This document shows, piece by piece, positions 16,355-22,511 of a stretch of DNA of 47,039 nucleotides (positions are counted from its first letter, which is position 1; every line of letters begins with the position of its first letter). Origin of the DNA: a virus. The stretch is from positions 1 to 47,039 of IMG/VR virus record IMGVR_UViG_3300045936_000206; one strand, 5' to 3'. A program made the translations under genes and the position numbers. Below the pieces are notes generated by a model that was not told where the DNA came from, did no database searches, and saw only the letters and a program-made list of their open reading frames with translations.

Positions 16355-16363
16355 ACTATAGCG
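16355..16363 (-). promoter_or_regulatory. Phage promoter box CGCTATAGT
   Basis: Minus-strand CGCTATAGT about 34 bp before the secreted-protein ATG; its TATAG contains the stop codon of the upstream glycosyltransferase gene. One of seven copies of the box. Would drive the secreted protein, sigma factor and sugar cluster. Confidence 0.65.
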
Positions 16364-17060
16364 TGCGTTGGCGCGTGTAGGAGCGTCCGCTTACCCACAT
16401 GCGGCGTCTGCGCTGGTAGAGGCGGCGGTCGTCTTTGAAGTGTGCGAGTCCGGCTTCGTAGGTGGCGTCGTGTTCGCCTTTGCCCCAGTGGGGGTGGAGG
16501 TGCTCGATCCGGCAGCGTGTGGCGAACGCCCATTCGCGGCGGGCGCGGGCGGTTTCGACCATTTCCACGTCGCACCAGTTGTGGTGGTACCCCTCGTGGT
16601 AGACGATCCCGGGCTGGTCGATCGCGCCGTGCTCGGTGATGTAGGTCTTGTGGACGAGGCTGTGGGTGGAGTGGCCTCCGCGGCGGACGGCTGGGTTGCC
16701 GAGGTCGTTGGTGCCGATCACGCGGGCGCGGCTGTGGTGGGCCATCGCGAGCGCCGAGTTGAGCCAGCCTGGGTGGAAGAGCAGGTCGTCTGCCCCGGTG
16801 AGCAGCCAGTCTTGGGTGGTCATCATGGTGGCTGCCCGGTTGATCTTGCGGGCGTAGTCGCCGGGGTAGGGTCCTTCCACGATCAGCAGCCCGACGTGGC
16901 CGTGTGCCCGCTGGGTTTTGCGTACCTGGGCGATCTGGGCTTTGTCTTTGGGGGAGCAGACGAACAGGATGCTGGCGTCGCTGGTCTGGGTGACGTTGTC
17001 GGTGAGCGGCTGGACGCGGTGTGGCCGGTTCAGCACCGGCACCGCGACAAGGACTGTCAC
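16356..17060 (-). CDS. Glycosyltransferase-like protein
   Basis: 234 residues; GTG 17060 overlaps the zinc-protein stop. VLVAVPVLNRPHRVQPL, GDYARKINRAATMMTTQDWLLTGADDLLFHPGW (ADD site) and GTNDLGNPAVRRGGHSTHSLV are characteristic of a phage GT-A subfamily; the C-terminal HLHPHWGKGEHD segment is well conserved in such proteins as I know them. Fourth transferase of the cluster. Its stop lies inside the -10 box of the next operon. Confidence 0.8.
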   Translation of the reverse strand: MTVLVAVPVLNRPHRVQPLTDNVTQTSDASILFVCSPKDKAQIAQVRKTQRAHGHVGLLIVEGPYPGDYARKINRAATMMTTQDWLLTGADDLLFHPGWLNSALAMAHHSRARVIGTNDLGNPAVRRGGHSTHSLVHKTYITEHGAIDQPGIVYHEGYHHNWCDVEMVETARARREWAFATRCRIEHLHPHWGKGEHDATYEAGLAHFKDDRRLYQRRRRMWVSGRSYTRQRTL

Positions 17061-17386
17061 GCGACCTGCTGTTCGGGTTCGTCTCCCCAGATCATGGTGG
17101 CGATCTCGCGGAGTTCGCGGGGGACGCCGTGCAGGCTGACGTATTCCGCGACGCTCATGCCGGGCGGCACGACGCAGCCGTAGTGGGTGAGCCACCAGCG
17201 CATGTAGCGTTCGCTGGAGACGCGGCGGATGCGGTGGGGGCTGGTGGTGCGACACCAGAAGCAGAGGCGGGAGTGTTTCCCTTGGTTGATCCGGCGGGCC
17301 TGGCGGGCGGAGACGTGGCGTCCGCGGCGGCAGTCGGGGCAGCGGACGTACACGACGGGTTCGATGCGTGTGGGGGCGACGGTCAC
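17057..17386 (-). CDS. Zinc-ribbon protein
   Basis: 109 residues. GTG 17386 overlaps the terminase stop (GTGA). CPDCRRGRHVSARQ ... CFWC forms a four-cysteine ribbon; the second half (MRWWLTHYGCVVPPGMSVAEY ...) is an aromatic helical segment not recognised. DNA or RNA binding is possible. Sits between terminase and the glycosyltransferases. Confidence 0.7.
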   Translation of the reverse strand: MTVAPTRIEPVVYVRCPDCRRGRHVSARQARRINQGKHSRLCFWCRTTSPHRIRRVSSERYMRWWLTHYGCVVPPGMSVAEYVSLHGVPRELREIATMIWGDEPEQQVA

Positions 17387-18825
17387 GGCTGGCTGACCCT
17401 CCTTCGTCGCCTGAGCGGCCCTGGCACCCCGGGGACGCGGGTGAGGAGGGAGCTTGTGCGCATCGGGACGGCTGAGCGGGTGCGCAGCCAGTTCATCGTT
17501 TGCGAGAACGCGTCCACCTGGTCGTCGTGGCCGGAGTGGCTGCCGTCCGGCTGGAACAGCGCGGCTTCGTGGATCAGGCTGACGGTCATCGCGGGGGTGG
17601 CGCGTTCGTCGGGGCCGGACAGGTCGGGGAGGCCGCGACCGGGGACGTACACGTTGCCGGTTTCGAGGTCGCCGGACGCGGACAGGGCGCGGCTGCCTTT
17701 GTTGCCTTCCGCGCCGGGCGGGATCTTGGTGACGCCGCTGATCTCGCGGTTCAGGTCGATCAGCAGTTCGACGCCGTACCCTGCGTTTTCGATCAGGACG
17801 CGGGTGATCGCGTGCGGCCAGTTGACGGTGGCCCAGCGCCACATTTCGATGACGGCGCGGCGGCACTGGTCGTAGCCCATTTTCGCGACGCGGCTGTCGA
17901 GTAGGTAGCGGTCGGCTTTGTGGACGCCCCAGGCTTGCAGCGCCACGTTGTCGGATGACTCTTTGTCTTTGAGTGGGGTGTCGAGCGACAGCACGATCAT
18001 CGAGAAGATGGGCAGTTGTTCGGTGCGTACGCCCGGGTTGGCGGGTGTGCCGAGCAGCGCGGGGTCGTAGTAGCGCCACCAGCCTCGTTTGAGGAGGTCG
18101 CCTTCGATCTCCGCGATGTATTCGCCTTCTAGCTCTTGGCGTCCCAGGCGGCTGTCGCCGTAGCGGCGCTGGAGGTCCGCGACCGCGAACGGGTCGAGGT
18201 TCGCGAGGTTGTCCACGGTGCGCAACCGGCTGATCGGGACGTGTTCGTCTTCTACGAGGAGGCGGACGAGGCCGTGGCCCATTTTGGGTGTGCCGGTCGC
18301 GATGATCTTGGAGGGCGGGATGCGGACCGCGAACGAGATGGATTCGTTCCAGGCCATCTCCCACTTTTTCCAGAGGGCGATCTCGTCGCACCAGCATCCG
18401 GCGAGGTTCTTACCCTGGATGCGGAGCGCCCCGTCGTCTGCTCCGTCGAGGTAGATGCGGCTGCCGTCCACGAGGTTGATCTCCCCGAGCGAGCGGTTCC
18501 ACCCGTTGGGGCCGTCGAGCACGAGGGGGCCGAGGGCAGCGAGGATGCCTGAGCGCCCCTCGGCGCACACGTCGCGGGCGTCGCCGTAGGTGGGGGCGAC
18601 GATGCCCCAGTCTGCGGGGCCGTGTTTCGCGATATAGGAGGCGAGCGTTTCGCTGCCGGTGCGTGTTTTGCCGGAGCCGCGTCCGCCTTGCAGGTACCAG
18701 ACGCGCCATTCTCCTTCGGGGGGTAGCTGCTCGGGCCGGGCGATCCGTCGCCAGCGTTCGTAGCTGGCTTCCCCGAGGAGCTTGTATTTCGCTTGCTCGG
18801 GCCAGTCCGCCCAGGGTTCGCTCAC
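17383..18825 (-). CDS. terL: Terminase large subunit
   Basis: 480 residues. ATPase: Walker A GGRGSGKT at 47-54, Walker B AGCWCDE at 142-148, coupling motif IIATGTP. Nuclease: LSLDTP near 285 and HDDQVDAF near 448 supply the acidic residues. It cuts and pumps phage DNA into the procapsid through the portal. The GTG at 18825 has no purine-rich site; TATCCT ends 8 nt upstream, so the mRNA may be leaderless. A repeat array fills the 118 bp upstream. Confidence 0.95.
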   Translation of the reverse strand: MSEPWADWPEQAKYKLLGEASYERWRRIARPEQLPPEGEWRVWYLQGGRGSGKTRTGSETLASYIAKHGPADWGIVAPTYGDARDVCAEGRSGILAALGPLVLDGPNGWNRSLGEINLVDGSRIYLDGADDGALRIQGKNLAGCWCDEIALWKKWEMAWNESISFAVRIPPSKIIATGTPKMGHGLVRLLVEDEHVPISRLRTVDNLANLDPFAVADLQRRYGDSRLGRQELEGEYIAEIEGDLLKRGWWRYYDPALLGTPANPGVRTEQLPIFSMIVLSLDTPLKDKESSDNVALQAWGVHKADRYLLDSRVAKMGYDQCRRAVIEMWRWATVNWPHAITRVLIENAGYGVELLIDLNREISGVTKIPPGAEGNKGSRALSASGDLETGNVYVPGRGLPDLSGPDERATPAMTVSLIHEAALFQPDGSHSGHDDQVDAFSQTMNWLRTRSAVPMRTSSLLTRVPGVPGPLRRRRRVSQP

Positions 18826-18858
18826 GGGGGAACAGGATACGACCCTGGGCGGCTGGGT

Positions 18859-18976
18859 TCTAGCGCTCTAGCTTCGCGGTGCTGTCGCCAGTCCCGGCTC
18901 GCTCACCGATCTCGGTGCTCTCCGTGGTCGCGGCTCGCTTCGCTTACACGGTGCTGTCATCTACCGCGGTTGCGGC
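18859..18976 (-). repeat. 18-bp-period array A (about 7 cores)
   Basis: Cores CGGTGCTGTC / CGGCTCGCTC alternate exactly every 18 bp (clear cores at 18877, 18895, 18913, 18931, 18949; degenerate at both ends) with unrelated 8-bp fillers. Runs from the last codons of the ribbon-helix-helix gene, through its stop, to near the terminase start. Confidence 0.85.
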
Positions 18977-19246
18977 CCGTTCGCGGATCCGGGTTTGGTC
19001 GGGGTCGTCGCGGGCGGCGCGTTCGCGGAGGATCTCTTCGACGATCGCGTTGAGTTCGTGGGGCCGTTCGACCCTGATCTGGTAGAGGATGAGGGCGGCT
19101 TGGCGTTCGACTTCTTCGTTGGCGACCTGTCGGAGCCAGCCGGAGAGGCTGAGTTGGCGGTGTTTGCTGGAGAGTTCCCAGCGGGCTTTTTCTTCGGGGT
19201 GGCAGCGGACGGTGAGTTCGATGGAGCGGCGGCGTCTGGGACTCAT
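18944..19246 (-). CDS. Ribbon-helix-helix DNA-binding protein
   Basis: 100 residues; ATG 19246 with AAGGGAG upstream. Beta strand SIELTVRCHPEEKARWEL followed by two helices (SKHRQLSLSGWLRQVANEEVE) matches MobC/Arc-type ribbon-helix-helix proteins. The C-terminus (RERAATAVDDSTV) is formed by array A, whose reading frame continues past the stop codon for 26 more codons. Placed before terminase; could be a terminase-small-like DNA recogniser or a repressor acting on the arrays. Both are inferences. Confidence 0.75.
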   Translation of the reverse strand: MSPRRRRSIELTVRCHPEEKARWELSSKHRQLSLSGWLRQVANEEVERQAALILYQIRVERPHELNAIVEEILRERAARDDPDQTRIRERAATAVDDSTV

Positions 19247-19386
19247 GGGCGCTCCCTTATAAGCGGTGCTCTCTGACCGTTCGGCTCGCTCCGCATATGA
19301 CGGTGCTGTCCTGAGCTACGGCTCGCTTCTATGGCGCGCTCCGCGCTCGCGGCTCGCTCATCTTCTCCGGTGCTGTCGCGGCTCAT
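19243..19386 (-). CDS. Possible 47-residue peptide made from array B
   Basis: ATG 19386 lies 3 bp after the preceding stop, and the TGA overlaps the start of the ribbon-helix-helix gene (ATGA). Reads MSRDSTGEDERAASAERA ... No ribosome site. May only be an array sequence that happens to be open. Confidence 0.3.
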   Translation of the reverse strand: MSRDSTGEDERAASAERAIEASRSSGQHRHMRSEPNGQRAPLIRERP

Positions 19387-19395
19387 GGCTCAGTC
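19264..19395 (-). repeat. 18-bp-period array B (about 7 cores)
   Basis: Cores at 19264, 19282, 19301, 19319, a degenerate one, 19350, 19368 and a weak one at 19386. One 9-bp filler and a 5-bp deletion break the register. Lies between two ribbon-helix-helix genes. Confidence 0.75.
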
Positions 19396-19866
19396 GCAGT
19401 GTTTGCAGTAGCTGCCTGCGGGGATGCGGTGTGGGCAGCGGACGCGGCGGGGCCGTACGGGGCGCTCTACCCTCACGGTGCTCCCGTGATCTTCGGCTCG
19501 CTCCGGGACTGCGGTGCTCTCTCGTTCTTCGGCTCGCTCACGCCTTGCGGTTCTCTCTTGGACCTCGGCTCGCTCCTCGTGCTCGGCACTGTCCGGCTTG
19601 GCGGCTCGCTCCCCGACGGCGGTGCTGTCTGGTTGTTCGGCTCGCTCCCCGCTCACGGTGCTGTCTGTTATCGCGGCTCGCTCTCCTGTTGCGTTGCTGT
19701 CTCGATGCACGGCTCGCTCAGCGTCCATGGTGCTCTCTGCTACCGCGGCTGGGGGGAACAGCTTGCGGACGATGATGTATTGGATGGACCGGTTGTCCGC
19801 GGCGGCTTCGTCGCGTAGCTGTTCGAGTTGCCAGTCTTGGAGGCGAAGGTTGATGGCTGGCATCAC
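19390..19866 (-). CDS. Ribbon-helix-helix protein with ERA/DST repeats and a zinc tail
   Basis: 158 residues; GTG 19866 overlaps the previous stop, AAGGA 6 nt upstream (ATG 19863 possible). Residues 2-38 (INLRLQDWQLEQLRDEAAAD, then NRSIQYIIVRKLF) form an Arc/CopG-like ribbon-helix-helix. Residues 42-136 are array C read as six-residue units alternating ERAxxx and DSTxxx. The end CPHRIPAGSYCKHC looks like a zinc knuckle. The repeat part is hydrophilic and probably disordered. Likely DNA-binding; a role in handling the arrays is inferred. Confidence 0.75.
   Translation of the reverse strand: MMPAINLRLQDWQLEQLRDEAAADNRSIQYIIVRKLFPPAAVAESTMDAERAVHRDSNATGERAAITDSTVSGERAEQPDSTAVGERAAKPDSAEHEERAEVQERTARRERAEERESTAVPERAEDHGSTVRVERPVRPRRVRCPHRIPAGSYCKHCD
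19458..19755 (-). repeat. 18-bp-period array C (17 cores, perfect register)
   Basis: Core starts at 19458 and every 18 bp to 19746 without a slip. Odd cores read near CGGCTCGCTC, even ones near CGGTGCTSTC; the 8-bp fillers share no sequence. Fully inside the coding region of the gene above. Confidence 0.9.
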
Positions 19867-20375
19867 GCGGGTTCCTTGTCGTGTTCAGCGAGCGCGGCGC
19901 GGATCTTGCAGCCGAGTTCCTGCGCGTCCACGGAGATGACGACGCCCCATGCTTCTTCGAGCAGGTCCGCGAGCCTGTCTGCGCGGGCCTCGGCTGCCAT
20001 GATCCTTGGCATGTCGATGGTGTGCATGATCCGCTGCGCCTCGTCTCGTTCCCGTTCGGCTGTCTCCCGCGCGGCCCGCTCTTCAGCGAGGCGGGCATTA
20101 GCCCCTCGGAGGTCTTGCTCCATCATTGCCATGTCATCGCGTGTATCCACGAGTTGTTGTTCCAGCTCCTCACACGGGGACTTCCCGCTGTCGCCCCGGA
20201 TGCAGTGACCGCCCCGCACAAGGTCTTCCAGTTCGTTCGCTCGGGCTTCCAGCGCGTCCAGGGCGTCGAGCCCCTCGTCCCTGGTTTCGTGGGCGGCTTC
20301 GCCAGCGCCCTCGCGGGCCATCGCCTCTTCCGGGCTGATAACTACCCGTCCGCGCTGAATCACATGGTCAGGCAT
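19863..20375 (-). CDS. Coiled-coil protein of unknown function
   Basis: 170 residues, ATG 20375. Continuous heptad-rich region about 20-135 (ARANELEDLV, DTRDDMAMMEQDLRGANARL, ERDEAQRIM), with Cys at 58 and 68. The end (LLEEAWGVVISVDAQELG) may be globular. No family recognised. Co-transcribed with the ribbon-helix-helix gene by a GTGA overlap. Confidence 0.65.
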   Translation of the reverse strand: MPDHVIQRGRVVISPEEAMAREGAGEAAHETRDEGLDALDALEARANELEDLVRGGHCIRGDSGKSPCEELEQQLVDTRDDMAMMEQDLRGANARLAEERAARETAERERDEAQRIMHTIDMPRIMAAEARADRLADLLEEAWGVVISVDAQELGCKIRAALAEHDKEPA

Positions 20376-20661
20376 CGCGGCGCTCCTTGCCGAGGAATGT
20401 CCGTTGGCCGGTCAGCGACTCTCGCTCAACGGTGCGGTAGGAGCGAATCTCCATGAGCGTCGCCCACCAGTCGTTGCCGCCGCCCTCCCAGTTCGCGTCA
20501 ATGGCGTCGGCCCACTTGAACGTGTTGTGCGCCAGACGCACCAGTCGTTCGAGGGCGATCTCGGCGTCACGAGCGACACTCGCATGAACGGGGGCGACGT
20601 AGAGGAACGCTTCTCTGATCGACGCTACGTCCACGTCCAGCCGGTCAAGTTCGCTACTCAT
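20368..20661 (-). CDS. Small protein of unknown function
   Basis: 97 residues from ATG 20661, overlapping the zinc-ribbon gene by 8 nt. Helical (VASIREAFLYVAPVHASVAR, ALERLVRLAHNTFKWADAI) with NWEGGGNDWWATLMEIRSY. Longer upstream frame rejected because it covers the previous gene. Function unknown. Confidence 0.6.
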   Translation of the reverse strand: MSSELDRLDVDVASIREAFLYVAPVHASVARDAEIALERLVRLAHNTFKWADAIDANWEGGGNDWWATLMEIRSYRTVERESLTGQRTFLGKERRDA

Positions 20662-20842
20662 CGCTGTCGCTCCCTCCACACGCGCGGCAGTTGAAGCCGT
20701 CCGCGTAGTCGAATCCGATGTGTGTCCAGTCAGCGCCGCAGACGCCGCACCGCTCAGGCCAGCCATCGGGCTTCTCAGGTTGCGGCTCTGGGCGTCGGCC
20801 CTCGATGCGCGGGTCATTTGGAATCGCCCACGGGGATTTCAC
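20654..20842 (-). CDS. Zinc-ribbon small protein
   Basis: 62 residues; GTG 20842 overlaps the previous stop (GTGA) with GGAG upstream. CGVCGADWTHIGFDYADGFNCRACGG is a textbook four-Cys ribbon. Pro/Glu-rich start. Could bind nucleic acid or a host protein. Confidence 0.7.
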   Translation of the reverse strand: MKSPWAIPNDPRIEGRRPEPQPEKPDGWPERCGVCGADWTHIGFDYADGFNCRACGGSDSDE

Positions 20843-21120
20843 GATGGACGCTCCGGGTCATGGCGCATCCTTTCCGGCCCCCAACCCCGTTTCGGGGTAG
20901 AGTGTCTGTATCCGCGTGCGGCTGCACGGGCGTTCTCCGCGTTAGCTTCGCGCTGGGCGAATGCGCGAATCTTGTCGGCCACCCGCATCCCCTCCTCGTC
21001 GCTGACCCGGTAGGCGTCACGGATCGCGCGTCTGCTTGCTGAACTGCACGGGCACCAGTCGAAGTGACGTGCTCGCGCGGGGACGGCGCACCACGGGCAG
21101 GGACTAGATGCAGCGCGCAC
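20839..21120 (-). CDS. Small protein with Cys cluster
   Basis: 93 residues from GTG 21120, with GAGG 6 nt upstream; overlaps the previous gene by 17 nt. CPWCAVPARARHFDWCPCS near the start is a metal-site candidate, then a helical ADKIRAFAQREANAENARAA. Function unknown. Confidence 0.6.
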   Translation of the reverse strand: MRAASSPCPWCAVPARARHFDWCPCSSASRRAIRDAYRVSDEEGMRVADKIRAFAQREANAENARAAARGYRHSTPKRGWGPERMRHDPERPS

Positions 21121-21358
21121 GGGGCACCTCTTCCAGTAGCGCGAGCACGGTGGGCGGGTCGAACGTCGCGATGAACTCCGCGAACCTGGATGGGCTGTCC
21201 GGGTCTTCGAAACATTCCGCGACGAGCACAACGTCCCCGACTCGCGTGATCCGTTGTGGGTAGGCGTGTTCCCATTCCCACGGTCGTCCTTGATGGTCTG
21301 CCGCTTCCGCGATCCGTCGCAGAGACTCGATGTAGCGGCTCATGGGCTGCTCACTCAT
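21104..21358 (-). CDS. Ea22-like small protein
   Basis: 84 residues, ATG 21358 with GGAGG. The pattern IAEAADHQGRPWEWE ... VLVAECFEDP ... RFAEFIATFDPPTVLALLEEV is typical of a widespread phage early-gene family (Ead/Ea22-type) of unknown function. Its start region is a duplicate of that of the next upstream gene. Confidence 0.65.
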   Translation of the reverse strand: MSEQPMSRYIESLRRIAEAADHQGRPWEWEHAYPQRITRVGDVVLVAECFEDPDSPSRFAEFIATFDPPTVLALLEEVPRARCI

Positions 21359-21377
21359 CGCGGGCCTCCGCGCGGGC
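21349..21377. repeat. 29-bp direct repeat (second copy 21632-21660)
   Basis: Identical 29 bp, 283 bp apart, each holding the ribosome-binding site and first codons (MSE) of one of two adjacent genes. In each case the upstream part of the repeat encodes ARAEARDE in the preceding frame. Recent duplication or a recombination joint. Confidence 0.85.
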
Positions 21378-21641
21378 CTGCTTGTGGTCGACGCAGTACC
21401 CGATCAGCGCCCATGCGAGCTTCCAGGCGTCGTCGTGCGTCAGTACGAGCGTGCGTCCATCGACTGTGAGCCACGCCACGCACGGGTTGCCCTGGTGGTC
21501 GTACACCGAATCAGTGCCGAGCGAAGGAACAGCGGTTCGAATCCGCTCGTCGTTGGCGAGCGTTTCGGTGGACGGCACAGCGGGCCGGTAGCGCAACTCG
21601 GGGAACGGCGGATCTTCCTGCGGCTCGGGCCGCTCACTCAT
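21351..21641 (-). CDS. Small protein of unknown function
   Basis: 96 residues from ATG 21641 behind GCGGAGGCCCGCG. Contains SVYDHQGNPCVAWLTVDGRTLVLTHDDAWKLAWALIGY, a beta-hairpin-plus-helix look. Its end (QARAEARDE) and the leader of the next gene copy its own leader sequence (29-bp direct repeat). Confidence 0.6.
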   Translation of the reverse strand: MSERPEPQEDPPFPELRYRPAVPSTETLANDERIRTAVPSLGTDSVYDHQGNPCVAWLTVDGRTLVLTHDDAWKLAWALIGYCVDHKQARAEARDE

Positions 21642-21679
21642 CGCGGGCCTCCGCGCGGGCGAGGGCTTCGTCCTTGACA

Positions 21680-21841
21680 TCACCACGGCCTCGCGGGCGG
21701 CAGACCCTCCAAATACCTCTGGATCCGCCGGACGACCAACCGGTCCCGCCTCCTCCGCGCCTGCCCCAAACGATCCACCCCAAAAACAACAACCACGGCG
21801 ACAACAACCACACCCAACAAAACCCACAACACACCACCCAT
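21680..21841 (-). CDS. Single-pass membrane protein
   Basis: 53 residues from ATG 21841, behind an excellent GGGGAGG. Residues 3-20 (GVLWVLLGVVVVAVVVVFGV) span the membrane; the tail is strongly basic (QARRRRDRLVVRRIQRYL). A longer frame upstream crosses the 11-bp repeats and lacks a site. Function unknown. Confidence 0.65.
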   Translation of the reverse strand: MGGVLWVLLGVVVVAVVVVFGVDRLGQARRRRDRLVVRRIQRYLEGLPPARPW

Positions 21842-21880
21842 GATCCACCTCCCCAAAAACGACGACAACCACCACCAATA

Positions 21881-21935
21881 ATAGCACCAACCCAGCACCA
21901 CGCTGGCACCAACCCAGCACCAACCTAGCACCAAC
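21881..21935. repeat. Five tandem 11-bp repeats
   Basis: Units ending AGCACCAAC or a near match, each exactly 11 bp (about one helical turn), 40 bp upstream of the membrane-protein start. Looks like an operator array; a sixth degenerate unit follows. Confidence 0.8.
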
Positions 21936-22106
21936 TTCGCACTCGAATACATGCACCACACGAGTTCGCGCGGCCCGGGTGGGTGGGGGGGCGTGGGCGT
22001 AGGGCGGGGCCGTGTGCCCCATCGTTACGCCCCGGTGCCCGGGCTCGGGCGTCGTCGAATCGGGCGGGCACCGAACAGGGCTGTACGCCCACCAGACGGC
22101 CCCTCC

Positions 22107-22143
22107 GGCCCGGCCCCGCCCGGGTGGGCAAGGGGGCCGGGCC
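22107..22143 (-). terminator. Strong hairpin after VWA operon
   Basis: 11-bp perfect stem GGCCCGGCCCC/GGGGCCGGGCC; its loop can form a second 4-bp stem. No U-run, as is common in high-GC hosts. Confidence 0.55.
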
Positions 22144-22171
22144 AACCGCCCAACGGCCCCCACACACAGCC

Positions 22172-22217
22172 TGGTGGCCGGGGGTGGGGGTTGGGGTGGG
22201 TGGGGGTGGGTTGGGGG
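22172..22217 (+). other. G-run tract, possible G-quadruplex
   Basis: At least seven runs of 3-6 G separated by one or two T or GT on the plus strand, just after the stop of the 31-residue gene on the other strand. Confidence 0.5.
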
Positions 22218-22218
22218 G

Positions 22219-22314
22219 TTAGCGTCGGTTGAGGATTAGGGCGAGGGCGTGGAGGATGGCGATTTCTGCGGCGAGGGCGTATGCGACTGTGCTGAGTGTG
22301 AATGTGGCGAGCAT
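22219..22314 (-). CDS. 31-residue hydrophobic peptide
   Basis: MLATFTLSTVAYALAAEI then AILHALALILNRR: a single membrane helix with a basic end. GGAG 9 nt before ATG 22314; starts 3 bp after the preceding stop. Position after the VWA gene suggests an accessory membrane peptide. Confidence 0.5.
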   Translation of the reverse strand: MLATFTLSTVAYALAAEIAILHALALILNRR

Positions 22315-22317
22315 GGG

Positions 22318-22509
22318 TTAGCGCTCCGTTTGGTCGTAGTGGTCGAGGGTGGGGAGGTTGCCGCGGCGGTGGCCGCGGTTGGGTATGAGTGGGAGCCATG
22401 CTCCGGGGTTGCGTGTGTGGTGGGAGGTTGGGTTGGGCGTGGCGCTTTTGGGGGGCGTGGGGGGGCGTTGTGCGCCCCCCCGGTTGGTTGCTGGTGTTGG
22501 GTTGGGCAT
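22318..22509 (-). CDS. 63-residue Pro/Arg/Asn-rich protein
   Basis: ATG 22509 two bases after the VWA stop, with GAGG 7 nt upstream. Pro-rich start (MPNPTPATNRGGAQRPPTPP), tail PGAWLPLIPNRGHRRGNLPT. Low complexity; function unknown. Confidence 0.5.
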   Translation of the reverse strand: MPNPTPATNRGGAQRPPTPPKSATPNPTSHHTRNPGAWLPLIPNRGHRRGNLPTLDHYDQTER

Positions 22510-22511
22510 GT

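Larger units (their letters stand above)
21842..22218. other. Gene-free G-rich interval
   Basis: 377 bp without a convincing gene. It holds the 11-bp repeats (21881-21935), the hairpin at 22107-22143 and the G-run tract 22172-22217. Probably the end of the VWA operon and control region of the next. Confidence 0.6.

Noticed and set aside
18859-19755. Repeat arrays as CRISPR
   Set aside because: Core of 10 bp and filler of 8 bp are far too short, the cores alternate between two versions, there is no cas gene and part of the array is coding.
21525-21550. tRNA-like T-arm (AGCGG TTCGAAT CCGCT)
   Set aside because: Perfect arm but no matching acceptor, D or anticodon stems nearby, and the sequence is coding on the minus strand.
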